Shown here one piece after another: positions 1 through 5,290 of a stretch of 9,972 bases of DNA (within the stretch, counting starts at the first letter, position 1; every line of letters begins with the position of its first letter). Below the pieces are notes generated by a model, which made no database searches, was not told where the DNA came from, and saw only the letters and a list, made by a program, of their open reading frames with translations. The translations under genes and the position numbers were made by a program. Source of the stretch: 2-01-FULL-49-22 sp964639445 (GTDB taxonomy: Bacteria; Patescibacteriota; Saccharimonadia; Saccharimonadales; UBA10212); contig CAZXDA010000022.1 in the NCBI GenBank assembly GCA_964639445.1, positions 1 through 9,972 on the forward strand, in the 5' to 3' direction.

Positions 1-126
1 TTTATAGGTTGTAAGCAAATCACAATCATATTGTAGGAGTCTAACGGGATAGACCACGTTAGAAGTCTGATTCTGTGCTAGCAAATCAGAGCTTGACGCA
101 GTCAGGCAACTTCTAATCGGGGTCAT
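1..126 (-). CDS. Possible start of the gene after pilN, cut by the window edge
   Basis: An ATG at 126-124 overlaps the pilN stop codon (ATGA), and the frame stays open for 42 codons to the window edge. A GGAG lies ten bases upstream. The first 29 codons lie inside the 89-bp repeat and match, apart from Thr to Pro at codon 3, the start of the small frame at 904-719. The peptide begins MTPIRSCLTASSSDLL. It is polar, with no membrane segment, so it does not look like PilO, which is expected at this place and begins with a membrane helix. It may be a real small gene, or only an open frame across a structured non-coding repeat. I do not recognise the family. Confidence 0.25.
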   Translation of the reverse strand, partial: MTPIRSCLTASSSDLLAQNQTSNVVYPVRLLQYDCDLLTTYK

Positions 127-127
127 T
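39..127 (-). repeat. 89-bp structured direct repeat, copy 1, at the end of pilN
   Basis: This matches 817-905 at a fixed offset of 778 bases, with one mismatch (G at 120, T at 898). With two mismatches the match extends to 36-127. It contains the pilN stop codon (123-125) at one edge. Read on the minus strand it holds a long closing stem (ACTTCTAACGTGGTC at 66-52 against its partner at 124-109, the mismatch falling in this stem), a hairpin TCTGATT/AATCAGA and a small hairpin TGAC-loop-GTCA. It ends in CCCGTTAGAC. No third copy was seen in the window. Confidence 0.95.
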
Positions 128-722
128 GTTTGCTGTCTCCGCTGGCTATGTTGACAAAACGCTGGGGAGTATTTTTAGCAAATAGAGCTCTATAGTTAGC
201 GCTGCAGGGATAGGTGGCACTGCCGGCCGAGCAACTGATGTTTATAATGTCAACTTTGGCAAACAGGTTGTTCTTGGGATCGCTTAAGTTAACGGCGATT
301 TGAGCAGCCGAGGCGTAATCCCTGGCATTGGCAGAAAGATCTAAAACGCCGCTGACCTTATTGGAAAGAGTTAAGGAATTTAAAACTGCGCCGGGAGGCA
401 TAACTTTGCCAATCTCGCTAATAAGGTCAGAAAAACGCAGTTCGCGGCTTAAAATTTGATTAATAAGACGGACGTTTTGGCTGATTTGGTCAGCCTGGGC
501 TTGGACTTTCTCCAGATTTTGCGCTTGTAGTTGTTGTTTGGTGACGCCGATTGAATGATTCAAGTCCTTAATTTGTTGGTCTATATACATCCAGCCGGAC
601 AGCAAAACCAGGACCAAAATTAAAGTTAAAAGCATGCCGACTTCTATCCAGTGGCTCAAGCGGCTGTTTAGCCGGCCATAACGCAGCTTTAATTTATGTT
701 CCGGCGGCAGCAGATTAATCAT
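123..722 (-). CDS. pilN: Type IV pilus inner-membrane alignment protein PilN
   Basis: PilN is a bitopic inner-membrane protein. Its short cytoplasmic N-terminus docks onto PilM, and its periplasmic part pairs with PilO to form the alignment complex between the motor and the rest of the pilus machine. The 199-residue product starts MINLLPPEHK, carrying the INLLP motif known in PilN as the PilM-binding element. A hydrophobic segment covers about residues 26-46, followed by a probable coiled coil (about 48-95) rich in Gln, Leu and Lys, then a globular tail with cysteines near the end. Length is close to the family norm. The ATG at 722-720 follows GGAGG (736-732) by nine bases. That ribosome site is part of a 13-bp inverted repeat (721-733/816-828), so initiation may be controlled by RNA folding. 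It directly follows pilM, as in other T4P operons. The stop is TGA. Confidence 0.9.
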   Translation of the reverse strand: MINLLPPEHKLKLRYGRLNSRLSHWIEVGMLLTLILVLVLLSGWMYIDQQIKDLNHSIGVTKQQLQAQNLEKVQAQADQISQNVRLINQILSRELRFSDLISEIGKVMPPGAVLNSLTLSNKVSGVLDLSANARDYASAAQIAVNLSDPKNNLFAKVDIINISCSAGSATYPCSANYRALFAKNTPQRFVNIASGDSKQ

Positions 723-904
723 CCCGTTAGACCTCCACTTAACTCCGTAGAGTGGCTAACGTTTGAAAAGCCGGTGCCATTATCGTACGTGCAATATTTG
801 TTGGTCATCTTATGGGGTCTAACGGGATAGACCACGTTAGAAGTCTGATTCTGTGCTAGCAAATCAGAGCTTGACGCAGTCAGGCAACTTCTAATCGTGG
901 TCAT
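719..904 (-). CDS. Possible 61-residue small gene between pilM and pilN
   Basis: The ATG at 904-902 follows a strong GGAGG (915-911) with six-base spacing and overlaps the end of pilM by 14 bases. Its TGA (721-719) overlaps the pilN ATG in an ATGA. This arrangement suits a translated, coupled gene. Against it, the first 29 codons lie in the 89-bp repeat, the product (MTTIRSCLTASSSDLL...) is polar with no membrane segment or recognisable motif, and the SD is also coding sequence of pilM. It may be a leader peptide whose translation melts the RNA structure, a decayed copy of the frame that follows pilN, or a chance frame. I do not recognise it. Confidence 0.3.
   Translation of the reverse strand: MTTIRSCLTASSSDLLAQNQTSNVVYPVRPHKMTNKYCTYDNGTGFSNVSHSTELSGGLTG
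721..828 (-). promoter_or_regulatory. Inverted repeat that can sequester the pilN ribosome site
   Basis: A perfect 13-bp inverted repeat pairs 816-828 with 721-733 (minus strand ATCCCGTTAGACC with GGTCTAACGGGAT). The downstream arm contains the spacer, two bases of the SD and the AT of the pilN start codon. A competing hairpin pairs CGTTAG and CCACT (761-751) with AGTGG and CTAACG (739-725) and also covers part of the SD. The upstream arm can instead pair with TCTAACG of the preceding repeat (minus-strand bases 841-835 with 824-818). These pairings exclude one another. The pairings are seen in the sequence; a regulatory role is inferred. Confidence 0.5.
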
Positions 905-905
905 T
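817..905 (-). repeat. 89-bp structured direct repeat, copy 2, at the end of pilM
   Basis: This is the partner of 39-127. It provides the last four residues (NDHD) and the TAG stop (893-891) of pilM. On the minus strand GACCACGATTAGAAGT (902-887) pairs with ACTTCTAACGTGGTC (844-830), 15 pairs with a one-base bulge. Inside are hairpins TGAC/GTCA (882-879 with 875-872, three-base loop) and TCTGATT/AATCAGA (868-862 with 850-844, 11-base loop), giving a three-way junction. The final bases form the upstream arm of the inverted repeat at the pilN start. Confidence 0.95.
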
Positions 906-1985
906 AAAAACCTCCGCCGTATCTAAAACAGCGCAACCGGCCACTGTAATGAACATTGATCGCTCCAAAGCGTCAGGCGGTGTGAAACCGCCAAAGTCTA
1001 TCTTGCCCCAGGGGTTGAGCATCCGGACCGGCATATCTAGTTCCTTGGACAAATATTCGCTGAGTCCAGGCATGTTGGCACCACCGCCAATGATTATAGT
1101 TTGCGCAATATGGCCGTCATGATCGGCTACACGCTCATCAAAATAGCGGGCAATCTTGCGAATTTCCTGGATGAGGTTGTCAAGAATTGGTTTAACGGCT
1201 TCGGCAATATCGTTTGGGGAATCACTAGCTTCAATGCCGCGTTCGTTTTTAACGTTGTAGGCTTCTTCGTGACTGATACCGAGTTTTTTGGCTATGGCAT
1301 CTATCATGGTGCTGCTGCCGCCCTGAACCGTATTATTAACAAACAAAGTTTTATCAAAAACGGCAATATCGGCGGCATTAGCGCCAAAATCAACCAACAC
1401 TGTTGGTAATTTGCTGCCCGGGTCGGCATAGCCAAAGATACGGGCAGTAGCATTCATGGTTGGCTCCAGCGCTACTGGCTCAAGACCCATGGAGTCTAAA
1501 AATTTCATATAACTTTCGATAATCTTTTTAGGTGTAGCCACTAGCAAAAGGTCAATATTCTTATCGTCCTGGCGCACAATATCATAATCGATATAAAGAT
1601 TATTTGGGCTTTCCGGTATGTATTGCTCAGCTTCCAGGTTAATGGCTTCTTGCAGATTAGCCTCAGCCATGGCTGGCAATTTAAGCGGCCGGCTGAAGCT
1701 ATTGGACATAGGGATGGTACAAACCACTTTACGGCTAGATATCGTGCCAATTAAGCGTTCATCAAACAAATTATGCAAGGCGTCTGATAGTGACTTGTAA
1801 TCAACAATTGCGCCATTGGCAATAGAGCTGGCGTGATAGCGGTAGGAAGCGCCATAACCTTTGACTTGAAGTTTTTTGTCCTTACCGCCTACTGGCCCCA
1901 GCTGCATGACCTTCATACTGGTGTGGCCGATGTCCAAACCGAACAACGGCTCACGGCGCCGCAGACTAAAGTTAAGAAAGCCCAT
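891..1985 (-). CDS. pilM: Type IV pilus actin-like ATPase PilM
   Basis: PilM is a cytoplasmic actin/FtsA-fold protein that binds ATP and the N-terminus of PilN and links the motor to the inner-membrane complex. The 364-residue product shows the phosphate-1 loop GLDIGHTSMKV (about 16-26), the phosphate-2 region VLVDFGANAADIAVF (about 196-210) and the adenosine motif IIIGGGANMPG (about 297-307). It also carries the family-typical ATPKKIIESY and LEPTMNATAR stretches between them. Length is normal for PilM. The start is the ATG at 1985-1983. A weak AAGGA lies about 12 bases upstream, and GG directly abuts the ATG, so initiation is probably helped by coupling to the upstream gene, 30 bases away. 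The C-terminal residues NDHD come from the 89-bp repeat. Confidence 0.95.
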   Translation of the reverse strand: MGFLNFSLRRREPLFGLDIGHTSMKVMQLGPVGGKDKKLQVKGYGASYRYHASSIANGAIVDYKSLSDALHNLFDERLIGTISSRKVVCTIPMSNSFSRPLKLPAMAEANLQEAINLEAEQYIPESPNNLYIDYDIVRQDDKNIDLLLVATPKKIIESYMKFLDSMGLEPVALEPTMNATARIFGYADPGSKLPTVLVDFGANAADIAVFDKTLFVNNTVQGGSSTMIDAIAKKLGISHEEAYNVKNERGIEASDSPNDIAEAVKPILDNLIQEIRKIARYFDERVADHDGHIAQTIIIGGGANMPGLSEYLSKELDMPVRMLNPWGKIDFGGFTPPDALERSMFITVAGCAVLDTAEVFNDHD

Positions 1986-2015
1986 CCTTTTATGCTTATC
2001 CTTAAATAGAGTATA

Positions 2016-3398
2016 TCAGAACGATCTTCGGTAGCCGTTGGCGACCCAAGTTGTAATGCTGGTGCCCGGTACTGATGATCCAAAAGTAATGGTGCCGCTG
2101 TTTTTGAGCTCGATAGATTGACCGACAATAGCTCCTATATCACCCGTATTGTTAATTTGAACGCGCGACCAGTAGGCATAAAAAATAGTTTTATTAGCGT
2201 TGGTATTATTTTGCATAATTATGGTCGGTTTGTTGCGGGAGTTATAAAGATCAACACCCGTTACACTCGTACAGTCCGGTGAACAGGCAGCAGTACTCCA
2301 AAAAGTATAGATTTCAAAACCGGTACTACTGGAATTAGGGGTTAGCACGGCGGCATTTTTTATATTAAAGCCGTCTTCTCCATCAACCATAATATTGGGG
2401 ATAGTCGAGCCCAATGAATCAACCACAATTAATTGAGCAGAATTAGAGACAGTAAATTTGCCGGTTATCCAAACATTACCATTGACTGTTACTTTACAGC
2501 TGCCGCTAATGCTAACGTCGCCAGTGATTTTAGTGTTGGCTGCCCAGCTTTGACTACCGCTGGAACATGAGGCACTTGAGCCACTGATGGTTGTGGTAAC
2601 TGCGGCTTTTTGGGCAGCGCGGTCATAGGTGGGTAGTGCTTGGGGCGAAACTCCGGAACTTGCCACCAATCCCGGATTGCTCATACCACTGCCATCAGTT
2701 TGATTGTTGGCTTTAACCGTTCCATAAATATGAGCTGTATTATTAATGGAAATAGGTTGGGGGGCTTCGCCGCTATTACATACTCGTGGATAAGTGCTGT
2801 CTGGCGGGACAGGGCAGGCTTGATCGGCCACAGAGACATTTACCGGGTTGGTACTAAGTCCGATCTGAGCTGAGTTCTGCAGGCTAATAGTGCCATTGAC
2901 TATGACATCACCAGCCACAATTTTGGATGAGTTACTCATAAACAGGCCACCTTCACCGCTAACAATAGAAAAACCGCTTTGGGTGACGGCTTTAAGGTCA
3001 AGTTTGATAGTAACTGAAGCCGCCGAGGTGGACGAGCTGGCTGGCCAGTATGTTTTCCCAATAGATGTGATGGTTTTGCTGGTCGGACTGTTAGTTGTTA
3101 TGGATTCGGTAAATGTGGTTTTAATTTGGCTGTCGCTGTGCAATGTAGTTTCAGGACTGCTGCTATAGCTGCCGTCTTGATTTAATTGGCTTATGGCATA
3201 GTCGGCGCCGGAGTCGGCTGCAATTTGGGCCATACTGTGAAATTGGTCTTGGCGGCTTAGCCGGTAATTAGAGGCGTTTAGAACTAGATAGGCACCCACC
3301 ATTAGTATCAGAGCTGGCACAACGATTATCAAAGACACCAAAATTTGACCGTCTTGCTTTCTGCTTTTTGCTTTCTGCTTTTTAAAAATGCTCAGCAT
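2016..3398 (-). CDS. GspK/PilX-like minor pilin with a large repeat-rich ectodomain
   Basis: The 460-residue protein begins with a very basic stretch (MLSIFKKQKAKSRK), then DGQILVSLIIVVPALIL, a pilin-type hydrophobic helix (about 18-40). Glu at position +5 is absent, as in GspK/PilX tip pseudopilins. The following DQFHSMAQIAADSGADYAISQL resembles PilX N-terminal regions. The remaining 380 or so residues are rich in Ser, Thr, Asn and Gly and show repeated short strands such as SNSSKIVAGDVIVNGTISL and SGSCKVTVNGNVWITGKF, which suggest a beta-solenoid or bactofilin-like fold. Several cysteine pairs suggest an exported, disulfide-bonded domain. It is last in a GspI-J-K-like gene order, which fits a pilus tip role. 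The exact family is not recognised, and adhesion is inference. The ATG starts two bases after the upstream stop. The stop is TGA. Confidence 0.75.
   Translation of the reverse strand: MLSIFKKQKAKSRKQDGQILVSLIIVVPALILMVGAYLVLNASNYRLSRQDQFHSMAQIAADSGADYAISQLNQDGSYSSSPETTLHSDSQIKTTFTESITTNSPTSKTITSIGKTYWPASSSTSAASVTIKLDLKAVTQSGFSIVSGEGGLFMSNSSKIVAGDVIVNGTISLQNSAQIGLSTNPVNVSVADQACPVPPDSTYPRVCNSGEAPQPISINNTAHIYGTVKANNQTDGSGMSNPGLVASSGVSPQALPTYDRAAQKAAVTTTISGSSASCSSGSQSWAANTKITGDVSISGSCKVTVNGNVWITGKFTVSNSAQLIVVDSLGSTIPNIMVDGEDGFNIKNAAVLTPNSSSTGFEIYTFWSTAACSPDCTSVTGVDLYNSRNKPTIIMQNNTNANKTIFYAYWSRVQINNTGDIGAIVGQSIELKNSGTITFGSSVPGTSITTWVANGYRRSF
3356..3383. repeat. Perfect 14-bp tandem duplication in the coding start of the GspK-like gene
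   Basis: The unit GCTTTCTGCTTTTT occurs at 3356-3369 and again at 3370-3383. It encodes the basic KKQKAKSRK stretch ahead of the membrane helix. The unit is not a multiple of three, so loss or gain of one copy would shift the reading frame. Confidence 0.9.
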
Positions 3399-3406
3399 TT
3401 TTAAAA
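3380..3406. repeat. 13-bp palindrome across the junction of the GspJ-like and GspK-like genes
   Basis: TTTTAAAAATGCT (3380-3392) and AGCATTTTTAAAA (3394-3406) are perfect inverse complements around one base. They span the TAA of the upstream gene and the ATG of the downstream gene. As RNA, only the outer A/T-rich part could pair around a loop, so the hairpin would be weak. It may tune re-initiation of ribosomes. Confidence 0.8.
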
Positions 3407-4063
3407 CCGGTTCCTTAAAGTTACGGCAATGTCGTTACTCAAGCTGACCTGTGAGCCAAAAACAGTGCGTTGCATAGTGAGATTAATCTTGATGAGACGG
3501 GCTAGCGCAGGGTCTGTCGTCGTGTTACCATCCTGATCATAAAAGGCAAAGCTCATTGACTGCATATAGTCACCGAGCTCTTTATCAGGCGGGCAGGAGG
3601 GCGAGGCTAGATTAGCTGGGCAAGTAGTGACTAAAGTGTTACCAGAAGCATCCGGATTGGCCAGTTGACGTTCCATGAGGGTGCTGCCGCTCTTGTAGTA
3701 CACTAACTCGTTCATATACGGGCTGCCGGTATTAGGATCAATTATGTAGTTGTGCGATGAGTCCAAAGCCGGCGTGGCAATAACGATTACAAAGTTTGAG
3801 TTATTGGTGTTCCAGCCGCCTGGTGGCGCATTAGGGTCAGAGATTGTGTTGGTTTGGCGTACGCCATCTCCAAGTCTTATGGCTTCGACAGTGCTGCGCA
3901 ACAGGTTTTGGGAAGTGGTAGCCATATCGCTGGCCGCATTGCCTTTGGTAATTAAAACAAACTGGTTAGTCATAGCTACCATAAAAGCCAGAAAAAGAAT
4001 TGAACCAATTGTTATACCAACAATCAGCTCAACTACAGTGAATCCCGCCTTATTGAACTTCAC
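3401..4063 (-). CDS. Minor pilin, PilW/GspJ-like
   Basis: The 220-residue prepilin has a class III signal: MKFNKAG then FTVVELIVGITIG, with cleavage after Gly7, methylated Phe8 and Glu at +5 (residue 12). A hydrophobic helix runs to about residue 32. The body has a cysteine pair (TTCPANLASPSC) likely to form a disulfide, and ends in LARLIKINLTMQ and IAVTLRNRF, which resemble GspJ/PilW C-terminal strands. It would be processed by a prepilin peptidase and join the pilus tip initiation complex. It starts with GTG (4063-4061), with AGGAG (4074-4070) six bases upstream, and overlaps the previous gene by 14 bases. The GspK-like gene follows after two bases. The assignment to the PilW/GspJ class rests on order and length. 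Confidence 0.85.
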   Translation of the reverse strand: MKFNKAGFTVVELIVGITIGSILFLAFMVAMTNQFVLITKGNAASDMATTSQNLLRSTVEAIRLGDGVRQTNTISDPNAPPGGWNTNNSNFVIVIATPALDSSHNYIIDPNTGSPYMNELVYYKSGSTLMERQLANPDASGNTLVTTCPANLASPSCPPDKELGDYMQSMSFAFYDQDGNTTTDPALARLIKINLTMQRTVFGSQVSLSNDIAVTLRNRF

Positions 4064-4442
4064 TTATTTCTCCTACGTAAGCTGTATAGCTGTATGTCTG
4101 GTTTTTACCTTTATCGTTATACGTCACAGATATATCTATTTTTTTCAACCCGGATGATGGGAAGCTAATAGACATACTGGCGCTTTTGGGCGCGGGTAAT
4201 TGTGCTGGTAACTCGTTCGTTAGATCGGTGTCGCCAAGCGTTAAACCGTTGTAACCTGTATTGCGCAAGGTCTCTATCTTGCCTTCTACGTAGGAGTTAC
4301 TCAAGATAACATTGCGGCTTTTATTGCCAAGCGCCAGGTAGTTGTCGGTAATTTGGGTAAGTGCTGCAATAAACAGCACACCAACCGTTATAGACAGGAT
4401 TAGTTCGACAACCGAAAAGCCTCCTTGATCTTTTCTATTCAT
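4050..4442 (-). CDS. Minor pilin, GspI/PilV-like
   Basis: The 130-residue prepilin begins MNRKDQGG then FSVVELILSITVG, with cleavage after Gly8, Phe9 mature N-terminus and Glu at +5 (residue 13). The hydrophobic helix covers about 9-30. The short body ends in a beta-rich SVTYNDKGKNQTYSYTAYVG, typical of GspI/PilV-type minor pilins, which start the tip complex with GspJ- and GspK-like partners. The frame is open from a TTG at 4463, but that would begin inside the terminator T-tract. The ATG at 4442-4440, directly before the pilin signal, is chosen. No SD precedes it. A TATAAT lies only ten bases upstream, so the message may be almost leaderless, or translated from readthrough. It overlaps the next gene by 14 bases. 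Confidence 0.85.
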   Translation of the reverse strand: MNRKDQGGFSVVELILSITVGVLFIAALTQITDNYLALGNKSRNVILSNSYVEGKIETLRNTGYNGLTLGDTDLTNELPAQLPAPKSASMSISFPSSGLKKIDISVTYNDKGKNQTYSYTAYVGEISEVQ

Positions 4443-4458
4443 GCTTAAGCTTATTATA
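4443..4458 (-). promoter_or_regulatory. Possible promoter -10 box for the minor pilin operon
   Basis: A perfect TATAAT (4458-4453) sits in the T-rich tail of the pilin terminator, ten bases before the minor pilin ATG. Transcription from it would begin within a few bases of the start codon, giving a near-leaderless mRNA, which agrees with the missing SD. No convincing -35 is present (GGCGTC at 17-base spacing), so this remains weak. Confidence 0.35.
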
Positions 4459-4489
4459 AACAAAATCTCGGGGCTGACGCCCCGAGATT
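4458..4489 (-). terminator. Intrinsic terminator after the major pilin gene
   Basis: An 11-bp perfect stem, AATCTCGGGGC (4489-4479 on the minus strand) with GCCCCGAGATT (4474-4464) around a four-base loop, is followed by a T-rich TTGTTT (4463-4458). It lies about 30 bases past the pilin stop. It should end most pilin transcripts before the minor pilin genes, so downstream genes would depend on readthrough or on their own promoter. Confidence 0.85.
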
Positions 4490-4519
4490 CCTTATTTACT
4501 ACCTAAGTACTACTACCTA

Positions 4520-4963
4520 CTACTGTAGCGACTGCTTGGAGTATGTGCCACCGCCTTCCAGAGTTGCCGTCAAAGTGTAGCCAGTACAGTCGGTTGTGGC
4601 ATTATCGCATCCAGCCGGTGTGACATCGTAACCATAACAAGTGGTTGATGTGCTGGCGCATAAAGCTTGGGAGGAGCCTTTTGGATCCTGCAGCGCTGCC
4701 GGATCTAAGCCTTTCATGTTGGTGCTGCGCCATGCGGAATCATTAACATTGGCTAATGTTGGATACTTAGCGTTTTGTGCTTGGTAAGCTTCCAATTGGC
4801 CGTGGAGAGCATTAACGTCTGTTTTGCGTTCAGTATCACGAGCTTTTTGTTGGATGCCGCTGTAAGTTACAATGACTAAAGCAGCCAAAATACCTATGAC
4901 CACAATGACAATTAACAGTTCCACGATTGTGAAACCGCTTGCCTTTCTTTTTAATGAGACCAT
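4520..4963 (-). CDS. pilA: Major type IV pilin (GspG/PilA-like)
   Basis: The 147-residue prepilin is the likely main subunit of the pilus fibre. It carries a textbook signal: basic MVSLKRKASG, cleavage after Gly10, mature FTIVELLIVIVVIGILAAL with Glu at +5 (residue 15), then the amphipathic part of alpha-1 to about residue 60, including DTERKTDVNALHGQLEAY, the GspG/PilA-like helix end. Four cysteines (102, 109, 119, 126) in the C-terminal beta region could form two disulfides. Its own near-consensus promoter, a 95-base leader with a hairpin and a terminator directly after it suggest separate, high expression. The SD is poor (GGGTGGGA just upstream of the ATG). It ends with TAG TAG. The pilA name is given by role, not by close sequence identity. 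Confidence 0.88.
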   Translation of the reverse strand: MVSLKRKASGFTIVELLIVIVVIGILAALVIVTYSGIQQKARDTERKTDVNALHGQLEAYQAQNAKYPTLANVNDSAWRSTNMKGLDPAALQDPKGSSQALCASTSTTCYGYDVTPAGCDNATTDCTGYTLTATLEGGGTYSKQSLQ

Positions 4964-4985
4964 TTAAGTTCCCACCCTTCCTTTG

Positions 4986-5014
4986 CCGCAAAAATTTCTT
5001 TGAAATTTCGGCGG
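4986..5014 (-). promoter_or_regulatory. Stem-loop in the pilin mRNA leader
   Basis: A 7-bp stem (5008-5002 with 4998-4992) with a three-base loop is extended, after a 2x2 internal loop, by CCGC/GCGG (5014-5011 with 4989-4986). It lies 22 bases before the pilin ATG and leaves the ribosome site free. A short AGAAC/GTTCT hairpin also occurs near the predicted transcript start (5056-5041). Such leaders can stabilise abundant mRNAs; that role is inferred. Confidence 0.5.
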
Positions 5015-5065
5015 GTAATAACTTTCTTAATTTTATGAGCAGAACCATTTTGTTCTATGAGTCTG

Positions 5066-5094
5066 ATTATTAAGGATAAGCATAATGATGTCAA
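5066..5094 (-). promoter_or_regulatory. Sigma-70-type promoter of the pilin gene
   Basis: A perfect -35 TTGACA (5094-5089) and a -10 AATAAT (5071-5066, five of six) are separated by exactly 17 bases. Transcription should start near 5059, leaving a leader of about 95 bases before the pilin ATG. It is the best promoter match in the window. The -35 directly adjoins the long inverted repeat at 5096-5243. Confidence 0.75.
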
Positions 5095-5095
5095 G

Positions 5096-5243
5096 AAGCG
5101 CTCGCCGTGGCCTCCGGCTAGACCGTTCACGCGCGGACGGTAGGCTGCCTGAGCTGCTAGAAGAAAGAATAGCATCTCCGCAGCCTACCGGCCCGGCTCC
5201 ACTTGGGGTAAGGTTGAGTCTAGCCGGAGGCCACGGCTCGCTT
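5096..5243. repeat. 148-bp nested inverted repeat (three stems) upstream of the pilin promoter
   Basis: The outer stem is 20 bp perfect (5104-5123 with 5218-5237), extended by AAGCG/CGCTT at the ends (5096-5100, 5239-5243) after a two-base offset. The middle stem is 11 bp perfect, CGGTAGGCTGC (5138-5148) with GCAGCCTACCG (5180-5190). The inner stem is GAG-TGCTA (5151-5159) with TAGCA-CTC (5170-5178). It has no T-tract, so it is not a simple terminator. It could be a MITE-like remnant with terminal inverted repeats, a cruciform-forming control site, or a structured RNA. Confidence 0.85.
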
Positions 5244-5290
5244 AGCCTAACACTCACAAGAAAACACTTGACTTGTTAAGTATATTTGCA

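Noticed and set aside
721..828. Invertible promoter segment between 13-bp inverted repeats
   Set aside because: The arms are short, no recombinase is near, no promoter is seen inside, and a role in RNA pairing at the pilN start explains the arms better.
39..905. Integron gene cassette around pilN (repeat ends in GTTAGAC, matching the attC core GTTRRRY)
   Set aside because: The 5' end of the repeat has no complementary RYYYAAC box, the expected L boxes are missing, and no integrase is visible. pilN is in its normal operon place.
39..905. Template/variable repeat pair of a diversity-generating retroelement
   Set aside because: Only one mismatch separates the copies, there is no reverse transcriptase in the window, and the repeats lie mostly outside the pilM and pilN coding ends.
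123..3398. Alternative genetic code with TGA as glycine
   Set aside because: pilN and the GspK-like gene end at TGA at sensible family lengths and gene junctions.
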